Source of the DNA: CALUOB01 sp944322305
Lineage (GTDB): Bacteria > Actinomycetota > Coriobacteriia > Coriobacteriales > Coriobacteriaceae
Direction of reading: 5' to 3'
Length of the DNA: 64,000 bases
NCBI GenBank assembly: GCA_963931605.1
Contig: OZ007031.1
Location: 1,736,001 to 1,800,000, forward strand
Shown: positions 41,601 through 46,909 of the stretch, piece after piece
Position numbering within the stretch: the first letter of the stretch is position 1
Layout of the letters: each line of letters opens with the position of its first letter
Program-made: the position numbers and the translations under genes
Notes under the pieces: generated by a model
Seen by the model: only the letters and a program-made list of their open reading frames with translations
The model's database searches: none
Told to the model about the DNA's origin: nothing

Positions 41601-44150
41601 GACGAGGCTTCTGCCAAGAAGGCCGGCTTTGACGGCATGACCAAGGTCGTGAAGTCCAACGCGGGCACCGTCGACGTTACCGAGGACGGCAAGCAGGTTG
41701 CCACCAGCTGGGCCGAGATCTTCTCGGACGCCACGTTCACGCAGGACGACGCCGACGACACCTACACCTATACGGTGAAGGAGACCAAGGGCGGAGAGGC
41801 CGGCTACACCAATGACGCCACCGAGTACACGGTGACCATCACCACCGCGGACGATGGCAACGGCGGCATCAAGGTGACCACGCACGTGACCGCTGACGGT
41901 TACGACAAGACCTACGTGTACGACAACGACGAGGCGACCGCTGACGAGCAGGCCGTGGTGCCGTTCACCAACGTGTACCAGGCCACGGGCGAGCTGGGCG
42001 GCGACGGCCAGGGCTCGGTGCGCATCAACGCCACCAAGCAGCTGGCCAACCGCGACCAGGTTGCCGGCGAGTTCAAGTTCACGGTGACTGACGCGGCCGG
42101 CGCGCAGGTTGCCACGGGCACCAACGCCGCTGACGGCACCGTGTCCTTCTCGCCGATCAGCTACACCAAGGACGGCTTGCTGGCCGATGCCGAGAACGGC
42201 GTGAACACCTACCGCAACGTGGACGGCAAGGACACCTTTACCTACACCTACACGGTGGCTGAGGACACCAAGAGCTTCGACGAGGGCGTGACCGCCATTG
42301 CCGACAGCTTCAGGATCACCGTCACCGTGACCGACAACAACGACGGCACGCTGGGCATCAAGGTTGCCTACCCGGACGGCGGCAACGGCCTGACCTTCCG
42401 CAACGCGTACGGCGAGGGCGACGAGGGCAAGGCTACCGTCAACCTGGCCGGCACCAAGACGCTCAAGGTCGAGTCTGGCAACAACGCACCCGACATCGCC
42501 GGCAAGTACACCTTCACGCTGACCGGTTCCGAGGGCGCTCCGATGCCCGAGAAGACCACGGTCACCAACGACGCGGCAGGCAACGTGAACTTCGGCGACG
42601 TTACGTTCACGATGGAGAATGTGTTCGGCGGAGAGGCCACGGAGGACGCCGGGGATACGGCGGCAGACCAGGGCCCGACAGCGGACGCCGGCAATGCCGA
42701 CACCGCGGCGGACAAGGGCACCGAGGCTGCCGAGGGCGAGGATGCTCTTATGACCCAGGGCGAGAACAGCGCTGATGCTGCCGAGGGCGAGGATGCTCTT
42801 ATGACCCAGGGCGAGAACAGCGCTGATGCTGCCGACGCCGAGGGTGAGGGCGACACTGCCGAGGCTGCCGACGAGGCTGTGGCTGACGAGGCCAAGGCCG
42901 GCGAGTCCACGCTGATCCAGGCTGCCTTCCGCACGGCTTCCGTTGAGGCCAAGAGCGCCAAGCGCAGCAAGACCTTCACCTACACGGTGACGGAGTCCGG
43001 CCAGGTGGCGGGCGTGACCAACGACCCGCAGGCCAGCCGCACCTTCACCGTCACGGTGACCGACAACGGCGACGGCACGCTGAGCGTCGCCACCGACCCG
43101 GCTTCGGGCGCCAAGTTCAGCTTCACCAACACCTACAGCGTGCAGCCGAGCGAGCCGTCCGAGCCCACCGATCCCAAGCCTGGCGACGAGTCCGGCAAGG
43201 GCTGGGTGACCATTAGCAAGACCATCTCTGGCCGCGATCTGACCGAGGGCGAGTTCCAGTTTGCGCTGACCGGCATTGCCGGGACGCCGAGCGAGGGCAT
43301 GACGACCACCGGCACCAACGCAGCCGACGGCTCGGTGACCCTGGGCGAGGGCGTGGTGTTCAACGCGCCCGGCACCTACGAGTTCACTATTGCCGAGGTG
43401 GCTGGCACGGCTTCCGGCGTGACCTACGACCAGACGGCGTACGTGGCGGTTGCCACGGTGACCGACAACGGCGACGGCACGCTGGCCGTGAGCTGGGAGG
43501 TTACCGACGCCTTTGGCAAGCCGATCGAGAACGTGACGTTTGAGAACGGCTACGAGATCGTGCGTCCGGGCACCGTCGACTTCGGCGCTGCCAAGATCCT
43601 GGATGGGCGCGACCTGGCCGAGGGCGAGTTCAGCTTCGAGCTGAAGGATGCTGACGGCAAGGTGGTGCAGACCGCCAAGAACGCGGCGGACGGTTCGGTG
43701 GCGTTTGAGCCGATGAGCTTTGCCGAGGCGGGCACCTACACCTACACGATCTCCGAGGTTCTGCCCACCGACGACGACCCCGACACCGAGGGCGTGCAGG
43801 ACGACGGCGTTACCTACGACGCCACCGTGTTCACGGCCGTGGTGACCGTGGTCGACAACGGCGACGGCTCTACCAGCGCTTCCGTTGCGTACGAGAACGG
43901 CGCGCTGCCGAGCTTCACCAACGTGTACGTGAAGCCTGCCGAGCCTGAGCCGAGCGTGCCCTCTGAACCGGCTCTGCCTTCCGAGCCCGAGACCCCGGCT
44001 CCCGAGGAGCCCGAGGTTGCGCCGGAGGAGCAACTCCCGGTGACGGGCGACTACCTGCCCATGGTTGCCGGCGGCATTGCCGTGGCGGCTGCGGGCTTGG
44101 TGGCTGGCGGCGTGGCGCTGCGCAAGCGCCAGCGTCGCGGCGAGGAGTAG
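29604..44150 (+). CDS. Giant LPxTG cell-wall-anchored VWA/pilin-repeat adhesin (1)
   Basis: A 4,848-residue surface protein. In order: signal peptide (core AALTALVALAISLTVAVP, cleavage after AYA); a von Willebrand A domain (about 174-412) with MIDAS motif DESTS; an adhesin head; about 23 Spy0128/FctA-type pilin domains, each with the Lys (VTKxL), Glu (TITE) and Asn (FTNTY) needed for intramolecular isopeptide bonds; two DUF11 domains (about 3450-3690); a Cna-B-like domain; more pilin domains; and LPVTG, a membrane segment and a basic tail for sortase anchoring. The start at ATG 29604 follows AGGAAAGGG; 29574 is an in-frame alternative. A G8 tract (29660-29667) lies in codons just before the signal peptide. 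An acidic insert (about 4343-4452) splits one pilin domain. Confidence 0.9.
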   Translation: MSELRTGSHMSTHAEKLCMGGVSRRFTPRRGRVSRAAALTALVALAISLTVAVPRAYAGPLEDIGGFFSNLGNSIASAFVGNDGDSAVEGADTKVDPDTTNDWTKYTRPDGQPSTQNVGRIWTDKSVFNDTYTFSGSADLNGQTIKKGDSDFLVGLSALSSTSNLKEMVQSSKPLDIVLVLDESTSMSQNIGGGGRQSRLNALKTAANNFIDATVEENRGIEDEALQHRLSIVTFSDNANTEIGLTAVNDRNADRLHNVVDRLRASGNTYPNEGFDEAGSVLRNARDNAQKVVIFFTDGVPAGPGTDNFDPEIATDAINSAHSLKENNTLVYSIGLLNGANPNDTSSDFNKYMNAVSSNYPDATATFEEGYWWWDDDEYNVNLGSGSNRGYYKTPSTADDLNNVFQEILDSALKESGSGSPIVDESEEGNTDPGTLTFTDQLGAYMKVTGTGAGDDKMQLAYGDTIYPSDRKTTSGNTDTYHFSGQVEGNAVYGAANLADLVVTVERSNDPAVGDKVTVQLPASLLPLRNYDVDTDNHTMTVAEAYPVRLFYGVSLKADAKTALGNPTSEAYAAIVASQASDDGASIDFYSNSFTKGAADGSTTASFSPNAGNKFYYYTQDTTLYTNPECTTEANWYTARNANTLYYKDVYWVQTGDGNGAREVTDGYGTVTSGTAEWNAIVRPYQGGAYYIPANTQRTERPHTLTDGKDPNATGTAANVLNPSWTEAGDVTQALGNNGKLSFEKPGSLEIKKNVDWGNASDQTKQEKNTFTFDITAKVPTGEGEATEALTGTYNYYVGDSDAAAGQVTFTDGSATLTVTGGTTVRIDGLPAGTTFTVTEQGVGQNGWKVTDATSQEGVENTNTTDGIVTGTIPAGSQASLTFSNTYHANEVNLNTNTTLKIQKNLEGRDWRDTDEFTFEIDGLGNTAGTGVTTPEPADTTITVNSQTADHTASFGDITFTMPGEYRYSIVEDNDTNHIAGIDYSGAFYRVVVTVTDNSTGNLKISNVAIEQRTNDDGVENNPAVAVQGDTVTFVNKYDADGGTTNIDGTKSYTDTTGGNPINADKFTFKIEALGGYDTDNPQTNPYTYGVDEVPLPAGSDEASHSKTVYNTGYNFTFGTIAFDGGDLGRTYEYKVTELAQNKDGQAEDSMTYDTKEYTVKVAVTEVTDADGTHIDATPDIAPKNLVFTNTYDPTDVTLGEDGVAPIQGTKTLDGRDMKDDETFYFQLTQTGGPAADGGGFVTVLDQPETVTVGKDNMQNGSADFKFSNLTFSQVGTYTFTVNEVADEQGTETADGSGMTYDTNVATVTVKVSDNHDGTLKAEVTYQNDKHGDTTDKALFANTYKASMNYGAEGAGGINVTKQMLDRPMANNEFSFTIAGTDSSTVQADEANAKLAPADKSFQNTAAAENGIATMAKLQSMSFDQDDAGKTFSYLVSETIPADGDKLANVAYDQSQYRVDIEVEDNGNGTMHTVTTVTKIKALDGTEASEVVVDHANSDAQDYVAPTFGFVNDYNPTPATVGEDASHQIQVTKHVTGADSATDYTFTLTATGNNIGNIEGLDRNNQLTVSTDGTIKDGESQTKTFGELTFTEPGTYTFTVRENQPAADAGWTFDDADGDGATDAHTVTVYVTDRNADNEYDGRLYIANVIGSPVEITNSYKAAPVIVGGDGADQQIMVQKSVTGADTAADFQFKIEPVNVDDPKWKNVEAVDKDFNALTSITDGVTQAQPKTATFAGIKFNATGEYQFKITEVGAAEFNEGTDEDRAGWTYDEHEAIVTVTVTDDNFDGQLDATVTYDNGAQAAEFTNKYEAGSTTLTGSTDFKGTKTIEGRNGIDGETFGFTLERGEVADGGNWDAVTFRPTNGEDVAFNTADATATMHKDGASADFWFDGTFTFAKAGTYTFNVTETSHNGKKLPANGTNGMTYDRHTGIITVTVTDDGRGSLHATAVAGTTAEGDGDNDLTFENVYAAEPARWGFADEELLGGHKYINDTTGNTYTLEAGQFSFTLRAQAAGNPMPEGWDNTTDSQGRGMMTVANGTGNATDVSIYDFGGIKFTHDDMVGAAEVEGQSGVFTKTFQYNIFETGDMPAGISRDNTAYTVTFTVTEDHNTGKISVAKPKAVKIDNGGSGEGTTGDPVDVTKLDFTNTYNPTTIEGHQNILKTLDGRNWQQGDTFTFSVSMTATQTDDSEWPDGAPLPSVKASDGYDFSAITTNDAGNGLDYTVTISPSSQTGNTYRFDTGTITYEREGVYTWTVSEQESTVDSVTSDDAKYTVKVTVIDENGVLKRSVKVINDDAVEVDGDQTLDFTNKYTTTGTLDSTGDEAIRVTKVFTGRVNDKWLDTDSFKAMLTAKDSLVDGQTMPAEDVPMPDGRTGGVATVDLTKDNHENVAFGNITYTRPGTYNYTLTEVQENTLAGVNYSRAEYNVVVTATDNGDGTMTVTSEIHQVKTDDGDTFSPLAEVDGTATFTNTYRANFATLDGAANLTVTKNLEGRAWFDTDDWTFTLSPKDDATKKAVNDDKTVIMSLPTQLTITGNTPGHTASFGNITFKEAGTYTFTVKEEGVVEGVTNDANPERTVVINVTDDTNGNLVAEVDAAESDSLTFTNTYKPTEVIIGGDANDGITVRKTLAGRGWNKDEKYSFTITNTQKPEGVKNAPMPADRTIEVIAPADGATNTAAFGEMTFSQAGTYVYEITEQPAGDDADASMTYDEHVATVTVAVFEGGPGHDANELWAQVSYDNSKATNDADKNVTDAAAFTNTQKTEVTLDLDGKKHLDGRDFQEGDSFTFNVTADDGAPLPDGLDKDGNITINPTEGNDATIGFGTITFTKAGEYVYHITEQADDADGMTYDTAQRDIIVTVTDDGQGKLSADITTGADQLTWTNIWTFGGATLANLDGTKTLTGAELIDGQFTFKVEAQNDAPMGSTLPANFNGTPEKNEDGSWTAPVTLLNNIAYTESGEYVYLITEVNDGQPGITYDTTQYKVTVTVNPDGTVDPKIEKSTDGKDWTKAKAIAFNNSYAADGEATLDGATDLAGAKILKGRDWTNDDSFTFILAAGDDDTKAAVEDGTVTLPGETAVVLQGAYSDGAKVPFSFGDITFTKAGTYSFTIREQQPSDDGFVGVTGGVTYDEHVRTITVEVSDNNKGGLEAAVTKAEGDATWTNTYKSGGDEPGTLDGKTNLMVTKVLDGRDWQEGDSFTFTLTADENNPEGATLPDNAEGITITNETADHQANFGDITFTQAGTYTFYVNEKVPADEDKLGGMTYDSVQRVIEVSVADNGDGTLKPTATVTAPAAGLTFTNTYSNNGKAVLPGASNLSVTKEISGRDWAEGDAFTFALEANDETTVAAVARGAVTLPENASELLVTSGTENHTAAFGDITFTEEGEYSFKITEVKGNDATMTYDAHKRVVTVKVTDNKKGQLVAEVVDDKTTGSTTFTNVYTPADEKSVATVDDDVKTDVNGKMVGVGDTLEYTIAWANNAQDENGAPVGAQVVITDTIPSGTKLVEGSISDRGELSEDGKTITWTIDADAAATGTVAFQVTVSEDAVNYDPITNKATIQVGENDPHQTNEVTTDFPKKTSEDSTPDTGIQVGDTLTYTIEWANLEDTEQNVTITDTLPEGLTYVDGSAEPADGFTPDGQTLTWTFPAEPGATGTVTFKALVNENATTVKDPVKNTATVEVGNNTYQTNTTDGDKQPGTGSLTISKEIKLTEGQGNEIDADKEFTFTLELKDAAGNVLTGEFPVKDAETTVKNGATVTLKHGESLTVEGLPEGAKVTVTEDPEPGYTADEATKTVTIEADETAEAAFVNTYKTDGSTDVPTEGEGAFQLTKVLTGKKWATGDNADAFTFELTPTGGTLATGEAVDPRNQPMPTDANGNAVTATTVSAPTGTDAEGNDQARFSFGTITYTAAGTYTYEVREQPGTNAGMDYDGHTAKVTVTVSDNKQGRYTASATVENGTFTNVYGTELDYGAEGQGGLWVVKNLENHNIDAGQFEFTVTAADEASAKKAGFDGMTKVVKSNAGTVDVTEDGKQVATSWAEIFSDATFTQDDADDTYTYTVKETKGGEAGYTNDATEYTVTITTADDGNGGIKVTTHVTADGYDKTYVYDNDEATADEQAVVPFTNVYQATGELGGDGQGSVRINATKQLANRDQVAGEFKFTVTDAAGAQVATGTNAADGTVSFSPISYTKDGLLADAENGVNTYRNVDGKDTFTYTYTVAEDTKSFDEGVTAIADSFRITVTVTDNNDGTLGIKVAYPDGGNGLTFRNAYGEGDEGKATVNLAGTKTLKVESGNNAPDIAGKYTFTLTGSEGAPMPEKTTVTNDAAGNVNFGDVTFTMENVFGGEATEDAGDTAADQGPTADAGNADTAADKGTEAAEGEDALMTQGENSADAAEGEDALMTQGENSADAADAEGEGDTAEAADEAVADEAKAGESTLIQAAFRTASVEAKSAKRSKTFTYTVTESGQVAGVTNDPQASRTFTVTVTDNGDGTLSVATDPASGAKFSFTNTYSVQPSEPSEPTDPKPGDESGKGWVTISKTISGRDLTEGEFQFALTGIAGTPSEGMTTTGTNAADGSVTLGEGVVFNAPGTYEFTIAEVAGTASGVTYDQTAYVAVATVTDNGDGTLAVSWEVTDAFGKPIENVTFENGYEIVRPGTVDFGAAKILDGRDLAEGEFSFELKDADGKVVQTAKNAADGSVAFEPMSFAEAGTYTYTISEVLPTDDDPDTEGVQDDGVTYDATVFTAVVTVVDNGDGSTSASVAYENGALPSFTNVYVKPAEPEPSVPSEPALPSEPETPAPEEPEVAPEEQLPVTGDYLPMVAGGIAVAAAGLVAGGVALRKRQRRGEE
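29660..29667 (+). repeat. G8 homopolymer inside the first codons of giant adhesin 1
   Basis: Eight G residues within ATGGGGGGGGTATCT. Loss of one G leads to a stop at 29719; gain of one G leads to a stop at 29675. No in-frame start codon lies between the tract and the signal peptide core. It is a candidate slipped-strand on/off switch. Confidence 0.7.
42730..42831 (+). repeat. 51-bp perfect tandem duplication in the acidic insert
   Basis: Two identical 51-bp copies (42730-42780 and 42781-42831) encode EGEDALMTQGENSADAA twice. The unit is a multiple of three, so copy-number change keeps the frame. Confidence 0.9.
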
Positions 44151-44170
44151 CAGCGGCGCCTGCGGCTGGT

Positions 44171-44202
44171 GCGCGGCCCCGTGCTGAGGTGCGGGGCCGC
44201 GC
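44171..44202 (+). terminator. GC-rich hairpin just after giant adhesin 1
   Basis: GCGCGGCCCCG (44171-44181) pairs with CGGGGCCGCGC (44192-44202). No T-run follows, so it is a weak terminator or a mRNA-stabilising end. Confidence 0.5.
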
Positions 44203-44404
44203 CGGCCGGGCGCCTGCGGCGGCTGGGCTGGCTCGCGCGCTTACGTTGCGGTTGCCCGCGATGTTGACGCGTTTGCCTGTGCCGTCGCTCGCTGCGATGC
44301 CTCGCGCACCCTTCCTTTCGGTGACCAGGCCGTCTAGCTAGCGGCTTGTCACATAAGCGCAGCTGTGGGAGACCCCCGACCCTTTCACAGTTGCCACGTT
44401 TCAA

Positions 44405-44445
44405 GGCCCGATCCGGAACCCCGACCCCGGATCGGGCCGTTTTTA
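44405..44445 (+). terminator. Intrinsic terminator downstream of giant adhesin 1
   Basis: GGCCCGATCCGG (44405-44416) pairs with CCGGATCGGGCC (44427-44438), followed by GTTTTT. A G7 run follows at 44452-44458, outside any gene. Confidence 0.8.
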
Positions 44446-44483
44446 TGCGTAGGGGGGGTAGGCGGGGCGCGTGCGGCCCGCCC

Positions 44484-45145
44484 GCGGTTGGACGCGATGT
44501 TGGCGGATAAGGGCCGGCGTCCTTTTCACCCAGCTCCAGTTGGTTGCGATAACTGCCGCTAAGATCGGCAGCGTTTCTCACCCCGCTCCTGTTGCCCGCA
44601 AAAGTGGCTTCTAAGCTCGCCCGTGCCATCTCGGCATTTTCGGTTGGTGGCGATAACTACCGCTAAGAGCCGATGGACCTCTCTCCAGCCTGCGTTTGCC
44701 CGCGACAATAGCAGCTAAGGGCCACCGTTCTTTTCGTCCAGCTCCGCTTGGTCGCGATAATCGCAGCTAAGGGCGATAGTGCTTCTCGCCTGCTTACGGT
44801 TGCCCGCGATAATAACGGATAAGACCCGCCGTCCCTCTCGTCTGGCTTTGGTTGGACGCAATGACGACATGTAAGCAGGGTGGCGCTTGCGGTTGGTCGC
44901 GAAGTTGTTGTCCAAGCCTTTAGTTAGTCGCGAAAACGTCCTGAGGAAATCGTTTAGCCGCTCGAAACGCACGCAACTCCCGGATTTCCGGGAATTGCAT
45001 GCGCTTTGAGCGACCAACCTGAATTTACCTGCAGTAACAGCGATCAACCGAAGCCCTAGCTGTCAGTGTCGCGACCAACCAAAAGCCTATCTGTCATCCC
45101 TGCGGGCAACCGGCCCCTGCCTGTCGCAATAGCGGCCAACCCAGC
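44484..45145. repeat. Phased degenerate repeat array A3 with palindromic core (largest copy)
   Basis: Forward 24-bp units of the form TTGGTCGCGATAAT...GCTAAG begin at 44488, 44540, 44592, 44644, 44697, 44749, 44800, 44852, 44893 and 44924: spacing 52, 52, 52, 53, 52, 51, 52, 41, 31. Between units a pyrimidine-rich CTTTTCGTCC-like segment recurs. A 36-bp palindromic core (44968-45003; ACTCCCGGATTTCCGGGAAT) follows. Inverse units (GCGACCAAC-like) begin at 45010, 45040, 45071, 45102 and 45132, 30-31 bp apart. No gene is present. Confidence 0.75.
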
Positions 45146-45297
45146 CGCCCGACCAAGCGGCCGTGCAGCTCCAAGGCACAACCCCGCGCCAACGCGCCCT
45201 CGCGACAGCCCGGCGGCGCATCGGGCGCAGTCTAGGACGCTGCATCGGGAAACCGGCATCCCTTCTCACATGCCCCGCCCGCCTCCTTGGGTACAAA

Positions 45298-45368
45298 AGG
45301 AAAGAAAGCAAAAGTTGCAAAACTTGCAAAAGAAAGCAAAACTTGCAAAAGAAGCAAAAGTTGCAAAA
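45298..45368 (+). repeat. A-rich GCAAAAGTTGC repeats before ATPase gene 2
   Basis: GCAAAAGTTGC, GCAAAACTTGC and AAAGAAAGC motifs repeat in tandem just upstream of the start codon, giving an unstructured A-rich leader. It is comparable in place and composition to the leader of ATPase gene 1. Confidence 0.65.
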
Positions 45369-45392
45369 ACAGCGCGCAGGACGGTGAACGCA

Positions 45393-46502
45393 ATGAGTCG
45401 CAACCCCTTTACTCCAACATTCGGCCAGATTCCTCCCTTCATGGCGGGACGCGATTTCATCATCAACGACATGCTCGCCGCCTTGGAAAACGGCCCGGGC
45501 GATCCCAACCTTGCAACTATTTACATCGGCGCGCGCGGCACAGGCAAAACGGCGCTGCTTTCTTACATAGCCGGCGAGGCTGGTGCGCGCGGATGGATCT
45601 CGGTTGGCGTTTCGGCGGTGCCCGGCATGTTGGAGGACATTCTGGAGCGCGCCCGCGAAGCGGCGGCGGAGTTTGTGGAGTCCGACCAGCACCCGCGGCT
45701 CAAGAGCCTGGGGATCGGCCAGATGATAAGCGCGGAGTGGGAACTCCCCGAGCAGGACACGGGCAATTGGCGCACGCGCATGAACCGCCTGTTCAAACAG
45801 CTGGATCAATACGGTATCGGGCTGCTCATCACCATCGACGAGATCAAGGTGCAGCTGGACGAGATGATCAACTTTGCCTCGACCTACCAGCACTTTGTGC
45901 GCGAGAACAAGCGCGTGGGACTGCTGATGGCGGGCCTGCCCAACCAGGTTTCGGCGCTGCTGAGCAACGAGAGCGTTTCGTTCCTGCGCCGTGCGACGCA
46001 GCACCGGCTGGGTCGCATTGCCGACTATGAGATAGAAAACGCGCTGGCAAAGACGGTGCAGTCATCTGGGCGAACGATCGATCCCGACGCCATGCGCCTC
46101 ATGGTTGAGGCTGTTGACGGGTTTCCGTACATGATGCAGCTTGTGGGATATCGCGCATGGGCGGAGCACCCCGATGCCGCTGTAATCACCGCAAAGGATG
46201 CGCAAAACGGCATTAAACTCGCGCACAATGACATGAAAACGCGCGTGCTTGAGGCAACGTACCGCGAGCTTTCGGAGGGTGACCTTAACTTCCTCCGGGC
46301 GATGTTGCCCGATAAGCACGCGAGCAAGGTGAGCGACGTCGCCGAGCGCATGGGCGTCAAGAGCAACTACGCCTCGGCGTACAAGCGGCGGCTGATTGAG
46401 CAGGGCATTATCGGCGAGCGTGCGCGTGGCGTCGTGGGTTTTGACATGCCGTTTTTCAAGGATTACCTGCTGGAACTGGAAGAGGCTTACGGTGGCGAGT
46501 AG
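45393..46502 (+). CDS. AAA-type ATPase with C-terminal winged-helix-like region (2)
   Basis: A 369-residue paralogue of the ATPase at 27569, with the same layout. The N-terminus is NPFTPTFGQIPPFMAGRDFI; Walker A is GARGTGKT (46-53); Walker B is LLITIDEI (Asp149, Glu150); then comes LLMAGLPNQVSALL. The C-terminus VSDVAERMGVKSNYASAYKR aligns with the winged-helix-like end of paralogue 1. I start at ATG 45393; GTG 45384 is possible, and the open frame further upstream runs through array A3 and the A-rich repeats. It is followed 407 bp later by giant adhesin 2, repeating the ATPase-adhesin order. Function unknown. Confidence 0.82.
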   Translation: MSRNPFTPTFGQIPPFMAGRDFIINDMLAALENGPGDPNLATIYIGARGTGKTALLSYIAGEAGARGWISVGVSAVPGMLEDILERAREAAAEFVESDQHPRLKSLGIGQMISAEWELPEQDTGNWRTRMNRLFKQLDQYGIGLLITIDEIKVQLDEMINFASTYQHFVRENKRVGLLMAGLPNQVSALLSNESVSFLRRATQHRLGRIADYEIENALAKTVQSSGRTIDPDAMRLMVEAVDGFPYMMQLVGYRAWAEHPDAAVITAKDAQNGIKLAHNDMKTRVLEATYRELSEGDLNFLRAMLPDKHASKVSDVAERMGVKSNYASAYKRRLIEQGIIGERARGVVGFDMPFFKDYLLELEEAYGGE

Positions 46503-46909
46503 CGGCGAGGGGCTTGGGGGTGTGCTGACCCGCGTGCCTTGGTCGGGAATAGAACATAAAATCTACACATAAGGCATTATGACAAGTATTGTTCAGCGTC
46601 CATAGCGTGATAAATCGAGAAGATGTTGCACGTCAGGCATCGGGAAGCAAAAGCGATAGCCTGTCACGCATCTTGGTATAAAGCTTCTTGCGAAGCTGCT
46701 GCAAGGTTACCGTTGCGATAGCCGTTGGCAAGTTTCCTGCTAGATTGCGTCCGGTAAATAAACTAGGATTGATCCAAATAGTGAATAGTCGGCGGGGTCT
46801 CCGCAGGCGCGGTCGGGGGGATTGCGTTTGCGGTGTGCTGGCACAGAGTCAGCGGCCGCGCAGGCGTTTCACGGTGGAACGTAGCAACAACGCGTGAAAG
46901 AGGTCGGGG
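46503..46909 (+). other. Leader/spacer upstream of giant adhesin 2
   Basis: No gene is seen. The half nearest the ATPase is AT-richer and holds an imperfect hairpin around 46619-46675 and a small one, AGCTTC-TTGC-GAAGCT (46682-46697). The segment after it (GGTTACCG...) recalls some riboswitch ends, but conserved parts of known classes are missing. AGAGG lies before the ATG at 46910. Confidence 0.35.

Noticed and set aside
37053..44033. Very long antisense open frames opposite the giant adhesins (also 31176-36074 and 48977-55492) and opposite gyrB-gyrA (3852-8453)
   Set aside because: They are frame shadows of GC-rich, repeat-coding genes; no ribosome-binding sites, no recognisable domains, and the plus strand has clear proteins.
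44488..44924. CRISPR-like regular spacing in arrays A and B
   Set aside because: Units are degenerate rather than identical, are inverted about a core, the intervening sequences resemble one another, and no cas gene is present.
46619..46760. Cyclic-di-GMP (GEMM) riboswitch upstream of adhesin 2
   Set aside because: Only loose resemblance (GCAAAAGC and GGTTACCG); the conserved GGGCAAACC part and tetraloop-receptor pairing are absent.
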